Shown: positions 1 through 7,915 of the stretch, one piece after another
How positions within the stretch are numbered: position 1 is the stretch's first letter
How the letters are laid out: each line of letters opens with the position of its first letter
From: Desulfobacteraceae bacterium
GTDB taxonomy: Bacteria > Desulfobacterota > Syntrophobacteria > Syntrophobacterales > Syntrophobacteraceae
NCBI GenBank assembly: GCA_021372055.1
Contig: JAJFVB010000103.1
Coordinates: forward strand, 1 to 39,164
Direction of reading: 5' to 3'
DNA length: 39,164 nt
Program-made: the position numbers and the translations under genes
Notes under the pieces: generated by a model
The model's database searches: none
What the model was told of the DNA's origin: nothing
The model's input: only the letters and a program-made list of their open reading frames with translations

Positions 1-175
1 CATCCGGGAGTCGTAACCCCTCATAAAGTCTAACAATCCAACTGGTTCTTCGTCCTCATTTCCGGAATGAGTCCGGAGCAGTGCCGGATTGCGCCGATCC
101 CGGAGAATCCGGCGGGCGGACGTTCTTCACGGAAAAACCGGAGGAATCGAAGAGCGCGCATGAAGGGAGTCGCCG
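1..175. other. Non-coding leader before the protease gene
   Basis: All three forward frames are closed within the first 35 bases (TAA at 31-33 in frame 1), so any upstream gene ends at or before the window edge. The stretch holds a perfect 8-bp inverted repeat (83-90 with 106-113, GCCGGATT/AATCCGGC) and the ribosome-binding site of the next gene (AAGGGAG, about 162-168). Overlapping short ORFs here look like shadows. Confidence 0.4.
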
Positions 176-1138
176 GTGGAAAACGGTGAAACTTTGCAGC
201 TCGGCTTTCCGGCGCCCACGGGCTCCGAGGGTGCCCAGGTCCCCGTTGAGTTTCAGGTATTTCCCTATGGGATCGTCGAAATCGAAGGAGCGGACCCCTT
301 TGTCGTCGACAACGGCGCGATGGACGCGGTTGTCGAGCACTTCAACGCACGGGGCCTGGACATGGTGATCGACTACGAGCATCAGACCGAGGAGGGCTCG
401 GAAGCCCCTGCCGCGGGATGGATCAAGAGGCTCGAAAACCGGGCCGAGGAGGGCCTCTGGGCCGAGGTCGAATGGAACGAGCGGGCGCGGGAGTTCCTCG
501 TCAGGAAGGAATACCGGTACTTTTCGCCGGTATTCCTCCTGTCCGGTGAAGAACGGAAGCTCGAAGAACTGCTCCGGGTCGCACTCACCAACGCTCCGCG
601 CCTCAATTGGATCAGGCCGATTGTCGCAAAGATTCCTTCGGCTGCGGAGCATTGCGGGGAGGCAGCCTCGAATGGCAATCCGGTTCCCGCAGCCGAAGCC
701 GATGCCCGGCCCGCGAAAGGAAATGATTTTTACGTCTGCAAGGATGTCCTCGATGCGCTGGGCTTGCCTGCCGGAACGGAAAAGAGCGAAGTGGTCGCAA
801 GTGTCCTGGCTCTAAGGCAGAAGCCGGACCTCTCCGTCCAGGTGGCCGCCCTCCGACAAAAACTCGCATTCCGCGAGCGGGACGATCTCGTCCTTGCGGC
901 GCTGAAATCCGGAAAGATTACCCCGGCACAGCGCGCATGGGCCGAGAAGTACGCGCTCGCCGACGCCGAAGGTTTCAAACTCTTCATCGCAAAAGCACCT
1001 CAGGTGGTTCCGCTGGGCGCGATTGCCGCGGTTTTCGAAGAAGATCGCTGCCTTGCGCCCGATGCGGACCAGGCTCACATCAACCGGCTCCTCGGAGTAA
1101 GCGAGGCGGGCTGGAAGAAGTACAACCCTCAATCCTGA
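176..1138 (+). CDS. I: Mu I-like prohead protease/scaffold protein
   Basis: A 320-residue protein of the Mu gpI family, which cleaves scaffold and head proteins during procapsid maturation; the C-terminal part of such proteins acts as scaffold. The N-terminal half contains the family signature DYEHQT (about residue 65), followed by the usual AAGWIKRLE and YRYFSPVF segments. The last third is charged and helical, as expected for a scaffold. The start is GTG at 176, chosen because AAGGGAG lies 7-8 bases upstream and the protein begins directly with the conserved fold. It is the first structural gene of the visible operon, immediately before the cement and head genes, as in Mu relatives. Catalytic residues cannot be assigned from this sequence alone. 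Confidence 0.9.
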   Translation: MENGETLQLGFPAPTGSEGAQVPVEFQVFPYGIVEIEGADPFVVDNGAMDAVVEHFNARGLDMVIDYEHQTEEGSEAPAAGWIKRLENRAEEGLWAEVEWNERAREFLVRKEYRYFSPVFLLSGEERKLEELLRVALTNAPRLNWIRPIVAKIPSAAEHCGEAASNGNPVPAAEADARPAKGNDFYVCKDVLDALGLPAGTEKSEVVASVLALRQKPDLSVQVAALRQKLAFRERDDLVLAALKSGKITPAQRAWAEKYALADAEGFKLFIAKAPQVVPLGAIAAVFEEDRCLAPDADQAHINRLLGVSEAGWKKYNPQS

Positions 1139-1193
1139 CGCACCGCCCCCTGCCGGGCGGACGGACAAAATCCAACCTCGAGAAGGAGACAAA

Positions 1194-1598
1194 ATGACAG
1201 CTCTCAGTTCGGACAGGAAGACCGTGTATCGCGAAGGTGTGGAAATCGCTTATCCCGTTGCGGCGCAGACCACGATTTACGCCGGTTCGCTGGTTTGCCT
1301 GAACACGTCGGGGTATGCCGTTCCGGGCGCGGACACCGCGGGTTTCAAGTTTGCAGGCGTCGCGAGGGAAACGGCTAAAAACGGCACGGCGGCTAACGGA
1401 GCGGCAAAAGTGCTCCTGAGGCGCAGGGGAGTCTTCCGCTTCGCCTCATCCGCGATGGCTGTCACCGACGTCGAGGAGGCCGTCTACATCGCCGACGACC
1501 AGACGGTGGCGAAGACCTCCACGAACAGCGTTGCCTGCGGCAGGATCGCCGAGTTCATCAGCGCCACGGAAGTCGGGGTCGACATTGAAATGAGGTAG
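1194..1598 (+). CDS. Capsid cement / head decoration protein
   Basis: A 134-residue soluble protein lying between the protease and the major head protein, the position used by the small cement proteins that stabilise capsids of Mu-like siphophages. The sequence is rich in Ala, Thr and Val, with alternating beta-strand-like stretches, and carries the pattern AGSLVCLNTSGYAVPG seen in capsid cement (gp24-like) proteins. There is a strong ribosome-binding site (GAGAAGGAGAC, 1180-1190) just before ATG 1194. The assignment rests on position, size and general resemblance rather than on a catalytic motif. Confidence 0.7.
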   Translation: MTALSSDRKTVYREGVEIAYPVAAQTTIYAGSLVCLNTSGYAVPGADTAGFKFAGVARETAKNGTAANGAAKVLLRRRGVFRFASSAMAVTDVEEAVYIADDQTVAKTSTNSVACGRIAEFISATEVGVDIEMR

Positions 1599-1678
1599 GT
1601 TCGGCCGGCGTGAGCAGGGGCCCTTTGCTCAATCCGCAAGAAAGCAAAAACCCTTCCACCAACTCAGGGGAGACACGC

Positions 1679-2557
1679 ATGATAATCAATCAGGCAAGTA
1701 TTGATGGACTCTTCAAGTCGTTCTACACGAAATTCAACGAGGCTTACGACGCCGCTCCCTGCCAGTGGCCTCTCGTGTCCATGCAGGTCCCGTCCGAAGG
1801 CCGTTCCGTGGATTACAGATGGCTGGGCGTTCAGCCCTCTCTGCGCGAATGGCTGGGAGACCGCGCGGTACGGGATATCTCCGTCTCCAGCTATGAAATC
1901 TTCAACAAGGATTTTGAATCCACTGTCGAGGTGGACCGAAACGACATCGGAGACGATCAGATCGGCGCCTACGGCCCAATGATCCAGCACCTGGCCTGGG
2001 CCGCCAAGCAGCACTCGGACATCCTTGTGTTCGCGCTGCTCAAGGCCGGGTTCACCACGTCCTGCTACGACGGCCAGTACTTCTTCGACTCCGACCACCC
2101 GGTGGGCGCCACCACGGTGTCGAACTGCGGTTCCGGGTCGGCAACACCCTGGTACCTGCTGGATCTCTCCCGTCCGATCAAGCCCATCATCCTCCAGATA
2201 AGGAAGGCACCGGAATTCGTGGCGCTGGACCGCCCGGACGACGAGAACGTCTTCATGCGCAAGAAGTACCTCTATGGCGTGGACGACCGCAAGAACGTGG
2301 GCTACGGCCTGTGGCAGCTCGCCTACGGGAGCAAGGCCGCTCTGGATGCTTCGGCCTACGCGGCGGCGCGCACGGCAATGATGAGCTTCAAGAACGAGGA
2401 AGGCGTGCCTCTGGGCATCAACCCGACCCACCTCATCGTGCCCCCGTCGCTTGAAAGCGCCGGAAGATCCTTGCTCAAGGTTCCCAACGATGCGGCCGGT
2501 GCGGGCAACCCCTGGTACGGAAGCGCGGACCTGATTGTCGTGCCCTGGCTCGCGTAG
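1679..2557 (+). CDS. T: Mu T-like major head subunit
   Basis: A 292-residue major capsid protein of the Mu gpT family. Typical features are the N-terminal helix followed by YTKFNEAYDAAP, the WLGDR segment, and a central FFDSDHPVG segment that is highly characteristic of T proteins. I start it at ATG 1679, preceded by CAGGGGAGAC. An upstream in-frame GTG at 1610 would add 23 residues rich in Ser, Asn and Pro that do not look like capsid sequence. The protein should form the shell assembled under the I-derived scaffold. A strong hairpin follows the gene. Confidence 0.92.
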   Translation: MIINQASIDGLFKSFYTKFNEAYDAAPCQWPLVSMQVPSEGRSVDYRWLGVQPSLREWLGDRAVRDISVSSYEIFNKDFESTVEVDRNDIGDDQIGAYGPMIQHLAWAAKQHSDILVFALLKAGFTTSCYDGQYFFDSDHPVGATTVSNCGSGSATPWYLLDLSRPIKPIILQIRKAPEFVALDRPDDENVFMRKKYLYGVDDRKNVGYGLWQLAYGSKAALDASAYAAARTAMMSFKNEEGVPLGINPTHLIVPPSLESAGRSLLKVPNDAAGAGNPWYGSADLIVVPWLA

Positions 2558-2568
2558 GGGTGGATGAT

Positions 2569-2595
2569 GCGCGGGGGGGAGCGATTCCCCCGCGC
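2569..2595 (+). promoter_or_regulatory. Strong GC hairpin after the major head gene
   Basis: A perfect 9-bp stem, GCGCGGGGG (2569-2577) with CCCCCGCGC (2587-2595) and a 9-base loop, lies 12 bases after the head gene stop. It is followed by only a short T run, so it is not a classical terminator. It may be a partial attenuator or an RNA-stabilising 3' end that keeps head-protein mRNA abundant relative to downstream genes. Confidence 0.5.
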
Positions 2596-2673
2596 GTTTC
2601 CCGACCGGCTTCAGAACCCTTGAACCGCCGGGACTCATGAATCCCGCCACTCGCGGGAAGAAAGGATGCCCCC

Positions 2674-3105
2674 TTGTCTTACTGCACTAATGAGGACATC
2701 AGAAACCAGATCGAAGAGGCGCGCCTCGTCCAGCTCACCGATGACGAGGGAACCGGGACCGTTGAGGAGGACCGGGTCACGCAGGCCATTGCCGATGCAA
2801 ACAGCGAAATAGACGGCTACCTCGGGCTGCGGATGAAGCTCCCCCTTGCGCCCGTTCCGGTTACGCTGCAAAGGCTCGCAATCGATATCGCCGTCTACAA
2901 CCTCTATTCCCGCAGAGAGAAAATCCCCGAACACCGCGCCGAGCGCTACCGGAATGCCATACGCTTCCTCGAAGGCGTGGTTGCCGGGAAAATCTCCCTG
3001 GGATCGGCGGACCCGGACGGCAATCCTCTTGCGCCAAACGCGCCCGAGATGGCCAAGGACAACCCGGAACGCGCTTTCACGCGTTCGACACTGACAGGTT
3101 TCTAG
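2674..3105 (+). CDS. Mu gp36-like protein (DUF1320)
   Basis: A 143-residue protein of the Mu gp36/DUF1320 family, thought to be a head-completion or head-tail connector component. Family features visible are the opening MSYCTNEDIRNQI, the DANSEIDGYLGLR segment and the later DIAVYNLYSRRE segment. The start is TTG at 2674, supported by a GGAAGAAAGGA site at 2657-2667 and by the family's usual N-terminus. It lies two bases before the gp37-like gene, so the two are translationally linked. Confidence 0.88.
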   Translation: MSYCTNEDIRNQIEEARLVQLTDDEGTGTVEEDRVTQAIADANSEIDGYLGLRMKLPLAPVPVTLQRLAIDIAVYNLYSRREKIPEHRAERYRNAIRFLEGVVAGKISLGSADPDGNPLAPNAPEMAKDNPERAFTRSTLTGF

Positions 3106-3107
3106 CC

Positions 3108-3557
3108 ATGAGCGCCATAGCTCTGATAGAAGACGCAATCATCGGAAGGCTTTCGACGAGCCTGCCTTACCTCCGCACCTGCCGCTCCCTCTCAGGCTTC
3201 CTCCCCCGGGACGAAGCCGCCCTGGAGGAAACGGCCCCACTCACCCCCGCCGCTTTCCTGGTCTACAAGCGCGGTGCCTATTCACAGCAGCTCTCGGGCG
3301 CTCTGGACCGGGACATGGTCTTCGGGGTGATCGTCGCGGTCAGGAATCTCAAGGGAGACAGCGCGGTCAGACACGGCGCCGCGGGCGAGAAGGGCGTCTA
3401 CGACGTGCTCGAAGACGTGCTGAACTCTCTTTCCGGCCAGGCATGCGGTATGGCCATCGATCCGTTGCTGCCCGTTTCGGAAGAAGCCCTGACGGGGAGG
3501 CGCGATTTCGCCCTCTACGAAATCCTGTTCAAGACGCGGTACAGGTTCGCCGCATGA
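3108..3557 (+). CDS. Mu gp37-like protein (DUF1834)
   Basis: A 149-residue protein of the Mu gp37/DUF1834 family, which occupies the tail-terminator/connector position in Mu relatives. The N-terminal helix IALIEDAIIGRL, the central FGVIVAVRNLKGD strand and the helical YDVLEDVLNSLSG segment fit this family. ATG 3108 follows the gp36-like stop by two bases, and a downstream SD (AAGGAGG, 3581-3587) serves the next gene. The precise structural role in this phage is inferred from gene order. Confidence 0.85.
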   Translation: MSAIALIEDAIIGRLSTSLPYLRTCRSLSGFLPRDEAALEETAPLTPAAFLVYKRGAYSQQLSGALDRDMVFGVIVAVRNLKGDSAVRHGAAGEKGVYDVLEDVLNSLSGQACGMAIDPLLPVSEEALTGRRDFALYEILFKTRYRFAA

Positions 3558-3595
3558 GAATAAAGACCGCACCAGAATAGAAGGAGGACTCCGGA

Positions 3596-4525
3596 ATGTT
3601 CACACGAAAAACCGTAGTGCTCGCAAAAATCGAGACCACGTACGGCACGGACTCCGTTCCGACCTCATCGGCCAATGCCATTCCCGTTCAGGATCTCGCC
3701 ATCAAACCGGCCGGTGACGCCGTTGAACGGAGGAATATGAAAAGCTCGCTCTCTCCGCTCCAGTTCCGAAGGGGAGCGAAAAACGTCGATGTCGGCTTCA
3801 AGACGGAGATGAAAGGAACCGGCACATTCGGAGCGCTTCCGGCCTGGGGGTGGGAAGGAGTTCTCTTCCGAGCCTGCGGAATGAGCGAGACGGTCGGTTC
3901 GGAAACGGGCATCGCCTACGCGCCGGTTTCCACCGGTTTCGAATCCTGCACCCTGTATGTTTACCGGGACCGGATCTTCCACAAGGTGACGGGTTGCAGG
4001 GGGTCTTTCAGCATCGTTATCGAGGCGGGCAAGCCCGCAATGGCGGAATGGAAGTTCAAGGGGATCTACGTCTCTCCGGCCGACGCAGACCCGGCGGCCC
4101 AGACTTTCAGCAGCGTGCTCCCGCCCATCGCCGCGGGCGCAAACTTCAGCATCGGCGGCTACAGCCCCGTGGTGCAGAAGTTCACGGTGGATATCAACAA
4201 CTCCATCGCGGAGCGCCGAAGCATTTCCTCGGGAAACGGCATCGCGGGATTTGAGATCACCGGCCGCAAGCCCCAGGGGAGCTTTGATCCCGAAGTGGTG
4301 GCGGAGGCTTCCCATCCTTTCTGGAGCAACTGGGAAAGCGCGGCTCCCCTCGAGGCAAGCCTGCTGGTCGGAACGACGGCCGGAAACAGGTTCACCATCG
4401 GAGCGCCCGCTCTCCAGTACCGCGAGATCAGCTACACCGACAAGGACGGCAGGTCGGTCTACCAGGTTCCCTTCTCGCTTGCCATGAGCGGCGGGGATGA
4501 CGAACTGACGCTCCGGTTCACCTAG
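3596..4525 (+). CDS. Phage tail tube protein
   Basis: A 309-residue tail tube protein of the siphophage type. The N-terminus KTVVLAKIETTYGTDSVPT is typical of tube subunits in transposable siphophages, and repeated beta-strand segments with FEITGRKPQGSFDPE near residue 220 fit the family. It polymerises into the inner conduit of the tail. The gene sits just before the frameshifted chaperone, the canonical place. AAGGAGG at 3581-3587 gives an excellent ribosome-binding site for ATG 3596, consistent with high expression. No sheath gene accompanies it, which separates this phage from contractile Mu. Confidence 0.85.
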   Translation: MFTRKTVVLAKIETTYGTDSVPTSSANAIPVQDLAIKPAGDAVERRNMKSSLSPLQFRRGAKNVDVGFKTEMKGTGTFGALPAWGWEGVLFRACGMSETVGSETGIAYAPVSTGFESCTLYVYRDRIFHKVTGCRGSFSIVIEAGKPAMAEWKFKGIYVSPADADPAAQTFSSVLPPIAAGANFSIGGYSPVVQKFTVDINNSIAERRSISSGNGIAGFEITGRKPQGSFDPEVVAEASHPFWSNWESAAPLEASLLVGTTAGNRFTIGAPALQYREISYTDKDGRSVYQVPFSLAMSGGDDELTLRFT

Positions 4526-4623
4526 GCGGACCTCTTCGGATTCTTCGCGCCGCGCTGGCGGCCCTTGCATGACGATATGCTCTCCCACTTTCCACAATGA
4601 AACGAATACGGGAAGGAAAACGG

Positions 4624-5016
4624 ATGCGTGACTTTGCGGCGGAACGGAATGTGCTCGAAATTCTGGACGGCATCAGCGGGGATGTGCACGAAATCCACTA
4701 CCGGATGCCGACCAACGAGGAAAGGGCGGCCTATCAGAATGGGGCCTTCGAAAGGCGCGGAAGAAAGGTGCGGACGAGGATCTTCGAGAATCGCATCAAG
4801 TTTGGCGCGCGCATCGTTACAGGGTTCAGGAAGGGGAGTCTCGGGGTCGACGGCAGGCCCATTGCCTCCGACCCCAACGATCCCGACTTCCGGCAGGACT
4901 GGAAGGATCTCCTGGTTCAGCACGCGGGCGACATAGTGGCAAGCGTTGCGGCAAGCGTTTTCGAGAACACCGGCGCGGCACGGGAGACCGATGCCGAACT
5001 CCCTTTGGAAGAATAG
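4624..5016 (+). CDS. Tail assembly chaperone, short (G-like) product
   Basis: A 130-residue acidic protein located between tail tube and tape measure genes, the position of lambda G-like chaperones that bind the tape measure while the tail tube assembles. The start is ATG 4624, with GGAAGG 7 bases upstream; the ATG at 4597 would add nine basic residues and has no good site. The final codons hold the heptamer C CCT TTG in the zero frame, so a fraction of ribosomes is expected to slip by -1 and make the longer fusion. Sequence similarity to known chaperones is weak; context and the slippery site carry the call. Confidence 0.75.
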   Translation: MRDFAAERNVLEILDGISGDVHEIHYRMPTNEERAAYQNGAFERRGRKVRTRIFENRIKFGARIVTGFRKGSLGVDGRPIASDPNDPDFRQDWKDLLVQHAGDIVASVAASVFENTGAARETDAELPLEE

Positions 5017-5291
5017 ACCTGAAGGAGGAAATCGCGCTCCTGCTCTCCCCGGTTTGCAACCCCGATACCGTCGCCGACTGCGACGGCAGGACCCTTCGGG
5101 GGTTATGCAGGAAGTGCGGCCGGAATCCCGAAAGAAGAAAGAAGGCAAGCCCCTATGCGCTTGCCCTCCTCCAGGTCCACTTGCTCCAGACGGCCGGTTT
5201 CCGGTTTGACAATGACTCCTTCGATCTTCAGTTCTGGCTCGATCTGGCGCTTTTCAAACGGAAAATCAACGAAGCCGCGCGTCCGGGATAG
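4624..5291 (+). CDS. Tail assembly chaperone, -1 frameshift (GT-like) fusion product
   Basis: If ribosomes slip -1 at CCCTTTG (5001-5007), the chaperone continues as GRIDLKEEIALLLSP and then 80 further residues to TAG at 5289-5291, giving about 222 residues. The -1 frame is open with no stop from the heptamer onward. It has a protein-like composition: hydrophobic helices such as YALALLQVHLLQTAG, several Cys, and the segment FDLQFWLDLALFKRKINE. It has no ATG, GTG or TTG start of its own at a sensible place; the only SD-like sequence (AAGGAGG, 5022-5028) is followed by no canonical start. This matches the classic G/GT arrangement. Confidence 0.75.
5001..5007 (+). promoter_or_regulatory. Programmed -1 ribosomal frameshift site CCCTTTG
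   Basis: The heptamer has the X XXY YYZ form in the correct phase: zero-frame codons CCT (5002-5004) and TTG (5005-5007) preceded by C5001. Slipping back one base re-pairs the tRNAs on CCC and TTT. The zero-frame stop follows two codons after the site (5014-5016), and the -1 frame stays open for about 94 more codons. I did not find an obvious downstream pseudoknot by eye. Confidence 0.75.
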
Positions 5292-5365
5292 CCACATGCC
5301 CGGCCGCGTCGAATCGCGCTGCGGTTGAGCGGCAGTTCGCCGGGGCGGAAAGGGATGATGGTGCG

Positions 5366-6250
5366 ATGAGTGAAAACAGGCGACAGATCCAGCTGAATAT
5401 GCTCTCCGGAAAAGGCTCTCTGCCGGACGCGCAGCTTGCCTCCTCCTATTCCGGACAGGCCGAAGCGATGGAGGGGCTGCTCCGCCTGGAGGAGCAGATC
5501 CTCTCGGCTGCCCGTGAAAGGCAGGCCGTGATGGAGCGGATTCAGGAGCAGGAAACGCTCATAAGCAGGAATGCGGCGCAGGACCGCGCTCGGGAATCGA
5601 ACGCGGGTGAAGCTCTGGAGGAGACCGACAAACTCAGGGACTCCTTTGAGCAACTGCGGATTTCCAGTTCCGGCTTTCTTGACGAAACGGGATCGGGGAT
5701 GAAGAACCTGTGCGGAAACGTTTTCCAGACCGAGCTCTCTTCGGCGAAAAGCTCCTGGGATTCCTTCTGCACCTCCCTTTTGAGCACATTCACGAAGATG
5801 ACCTCAAAGATGGCCTCCTCGTGGTTGAGCGACATCATCGGCGGCCTGTTCGGCTCGATGGGAACCGGCTCCAGCGATAGCGGTTCGTCGGTTCTCGAAG
5901 CCGAGTTGTTCCACTCAGGTGGCATTTCGGGCAATGCGGCGGTCACCAGAATGGTCGACCCTTTGCTTTTCGCGGGAGCCCCAAGGCTCCACTCGGGGCT
6001 GGCTTCCGATGAGTTCCCGGCAATCCTTCAGCGCGGCGAGGCGGTTATCCCGAAAGGGCAGGCGGAAAGCGGAACGCAATCGAACTTGAATGTCGAGGTA
6101 AAAATCGACAACAGGTCGACCACTCCCATCAAGCTCGAACAGGGCTCCGTTTCCCGTGACTTCAACAAGATGGTGATAAACATCGTTGCAAAAGACATCG
6201 ACGAATACGGCGTGCTCGGAAAGCTGATACACGGGCAGAAACGGAGTTGA
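5366..6250 (+). CDS. Short tape-measure-like tail protein
   Basis: A 294-residue protein in the tape measure position. The first 120 residues are charged and probably coiled coil (ERQAVMERIQEQETLI). A hydrophobic Gly/Ser-rich segment follows (DIIGGLFGSMGTG, about residues 155-170). The C-terminal region has HSGG and EFPAILQRGEAVIPKG, a pattern common at the C-terminus of lambda-type tape measure proteins. Tape measures of siphophages are often 700-1500 residues, so this one is unusually short. It predicts a short tail, roughly 40-45 nm at about 0.15 nm per residue. Only 74 bases separate it from the chaperone, leaving no room for a missing N-terminal part. Confidence 0.75.
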   Translation: MSENRRQIQLNMLSGKGSLPDAQLASSYSGQAEAMEGLLRLEEQILSAARERQAVMERIQEQETLISRNAAQDRARESNAGEALEETDKLRDSFEQLRISSSGFLDETGSGMKNLCGNVFQTELSSAKSSWDSFCTSLLSTFTKMTSKMASSWLSDIIGGLFGSMGTGSSDSGSSVLEAELFHSGGISGNAAVTRMVDPLLFAGAPRLHSGLASDEFPAILQRGEAVIPKGQAESGTQSNLNVEVKIDNRSTTPIKLEQGSVSRDFNKMVINIVAKDIDEYGVLGKLIHGQKRS

Positions 6251-6253
6251 TCC

Positions 6254-6604
6254 ATGCAGACATTTCCGACTCTGGCAGATCAGCCGGACGTTCAAAGCTG
6301 GGAGGAGAGCCGGGCGTTGGATCCGACGATACGCGCCCGGTCGGAAGGCGGCTACGTCAAAACCCGGCCGAGAACAACCCGGATTCCGATGCAGTGGAAG
6401 CTGCAGTACCTCTACCTCTCTTCTTCGGACAAGGCGACCCTCCAGTCCTTCGAGCGCTCCGTCAAGGTCGGAGCGGATGCCTTCTCCTGGACCAACCCGG
6501 CGGACGGACTCGTGAGAACGGTGCGGATGAAGGAACCGATCGTGTATGCGCCCGTTCAGTCGGCGCAGGCGTGGAGAGTCGAGATGGCCCTCGAGGAAGT
6601 CTGA
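6254..6604 (+). CDS. Minor tail protein, lambda M-like
   Basis: A 116-residue protein that begins three bases after the tape measure stop. It occupies the lambda M position, between tape measure and L. The segment IPMQWKLQYLYLSSSDKATL and the closing WRVEMALEEV fit the small beta-rich M/tail-tip proteins that cap the distal tail ring. Its TGA stop (6602-6604) lies inside the first copy of the palindromic repeat. Family assignment is moderate, mostly from order and size. Confidence 0.65.
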   Translation: MQTFPTLADQPDVQSWEESRALDPTIRARSEGGYVKTRPRTTRIPMQWKLQYLYLSSSDKATLQSFERSVKVGADAFSWTNPADGLVRTVRMKEPIVYAPVQSAQAWRVEMALEEV

Positions 6605-6695
6605 TACCAATGAGCGTTCAAGATAATGCCAGGCTTTCAGACCGTGGGGAGCCTGCTCCCCACACCCCACACGCAGCTGCGCTGCTCATTTTGGC
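6601..6695 (+). repeat. Palindromic repeat, copy A
   Basis: About 95 bases running from CTGATACCAATGAGCGTTC to TCATTTTGGC. It holds a perfect hairpin GTGGGGAGCCTGCTCCCCAC (6644-6663) and a second hairpin GCAGC-TGC-GCTGC (6673-6685). Its ends form an imperfect inverted repeat (CCAATGAGC against GCTCATTTTGG). It fills the gap between the M-like and L-like genes and stops 23 bases before the L-like start. It matches copy C at roughly nine bases in ten. Confidence 0.85.
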
Positions 6696-6717
6696 CTGAA
6701 AAGAATGCGAGGACCCC

Positions 6718-7329
6718 ATGAAGACGCTTCCCTCGATATTGGTGCGCGAAAAAAACCGGCTCTTTACTCCCGACCCGTGGATCGTGCTCCTCGATATCAA
6801 TTTGTCCGACACCACGAAGCTCTATTTCTGCTCAAACAACGAGGACATTATTTTCAGCTCCAGGATCTACACGGCATTCCCGTTTTTCCTCGAACCCACG
6901 AAACAGTCGAGCAAAGGAGATATCCCGACCATTTCGCTCAAGCTCTGCAACGTGACCCAACTCGTGCAGTCCTACCTCGAAGACCTGGACGGCGCTGTCG
7001 GGTCCGAAATCGTCGTGAGGGTGGTGAACGCCGGTTATCTCTCCGAGGACTACTCGGAATCCGAAACCCGGTTCACCGTGCTTTCCAGCGAGGCGGACGC
7101 CGAGTGGATCACCTTCACTCTCGGGTCGGCCAGCCCTCTTCGGCGCAGGTTCCCGCAGCATCGGTTCATTTCGCTCCACTGCAACTGGGAGTTCAAGGGC
7201 CTTGAGTGTGCTTACTCGGGCAGCGAGGAAGAATGCGACAGGAGCTTCAAGCGGTGCGAGGCCATCGGCAATACGGAGCGCTTCGGAGGCTTTCCGGGCC
7301 TCAACCTGAACGGGTGGCGGATAGTCTGA
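6718..7329 (+). CDS. Minor tail protein, lambda L-like with four-cysteine motif
   Basis: A 203-residue distal tail protein resembling lambda L and the phage BR0599/DUF2163 group. The N-terminal domain is beta-rich. The C-terminal domain carries four cysteines: Cys in LHCNWEFKG, Cys in LECAYSG, and two in ECDRSFKRC, followed by FGGFPGLN. Lambda L uses a comparable cysteine set to hold an iron-sulfur cluster, so this protein probably does too. ATG 6718 has a GCGAGGA site upstream. The gene begins just after palindromic repeat A and lies two genes before J, as expected. Confidence 0.8.
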   Translation: MKTLPSILVREKNRLFTPDPWIVLLDINLSDTTKLYFCSNNEDIIFSSRIYTAFPFFLEPTKQSSKGDIPTISLKLCNVTQLVQSYLEDLDGAVGSEIVVRVVNAGYLSEDYSESETRFTVLSSEADAEWITFTLGSASPLRRRFPQHRFISLHCNWEFKGLECAYSGSEEECDRSFKRCEAIGNTERFGGFPGLNLNGWRIV

Positions 7330-7367
7330 GAGAACTTTCGCTTTTGCGCGGGCCAAAGGAGAAGCCG

Positions 7368-7787
7368 ATGAGCGGAATGCTTCCGGAATTCCGGTATACG
7401 GATCTGCTTGGAAAGGACTTCGCCTACGGGGGCAGGGGCCCCGGCGCCTACGATTGCTACGGGCTCGTGATCGAGACCCGCAAGCGCGTGGGACTGCCCG
7501 TGCCCCTTCATTATGTTTCGACCGACACCCCCGAGGCGATTCACGGTTCCATTGAAGACGCAAAGCTCTCATCGAGCTTCAGAGCGCTTCGGGAACCCAC
7601 GCCATTTTGCCTCGTAACCTTCCGGCTCCACCCGAGATTCACCACCCACATCGGCATGGTGCTCCGGGACTGCAACCGCTTCATCCATATTCTCCCCCGG
7701 ATGCGCGTGGGCGTCGAGCGGTTGGACTCCCCCTGCTGGAGGCACCGGATCACCGGTTTCTGGGAGACCGGTTGCGCGGAGCCCTGA
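7368..7787 (+). CDS. NlpC/P60-like tail peptidase, lambda K-like
   Basis: A 139-residue NlpC/P60-type cysteine peptidase. The catalytic Cys lies in PGAYDCYGLV (about residue 28) and the catalytic His is probably in RFTTHIGMVL (about residue 96). Tail-associated members cut host peptidoglycan during DNA entry. The start is ATG 7368, with AAAGGAGAAG just upstream; an earlier in-frame start at 7206 would overlap the L-like gene by over 120 bases and adds unrelated sequence. Its stop codon TGA lies at the start of palindromic repeat B, the same geometry as at the M-like gene. Confidence 0.85.
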   Translation: MSGMLPEFRYTDLLGKDFAYGGRGPGAYDCYGLVIETRKRVGLPVPLHYVSTDTPEAIHGSIEDAKLSSSFRALREPTPFCLVTFRLHPRFTTHIGMVLRDCNRFIHILPRMRVGVERLDSPCWRHRITGFWETGCAEP

Positions 7788-7886
7788 TACCAATGAGCGT
7801 TCAAGATGATACCAAGCTTTAAGACCGTGGGGAGCCTGCTTCCCCCGCTCTTTTCCATCAGTTCCACCTTGAACGCAATTTGGCAT
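7784..7886 (+). repeat. Palindromic repeat, copy B
   Basis: The left half (7784-7845) matches copies A and C, including CTGATACCAATGAGCGTTCA and GTGGGGAGCCTGCT. The right half diverges but ends with a mirror of the left end: GCGTTCAAG (7797-7805) against CTTGAACGC (7868-7876), and CCAA against TTTGG. The element is therefore bounded by imperfect terminal inverted repeats of about 20 bases. The central hairpin is damaged by one inserted base (CTTCCCCC). It separates the K-like gene from J. Confidence 0.75.
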
Positions 7887-7915
7887 GAAACCTCAACGAG
7901 AGGAGCAGGATAACA

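Noticed and set aside
1664-2650. 328-residue minus-strand open frame opposite the major head gene
   Set aside because: The plus strand encodes the conserved T-like protein; the minus translation is Arg/Gly/His-rich and unlike any known family.
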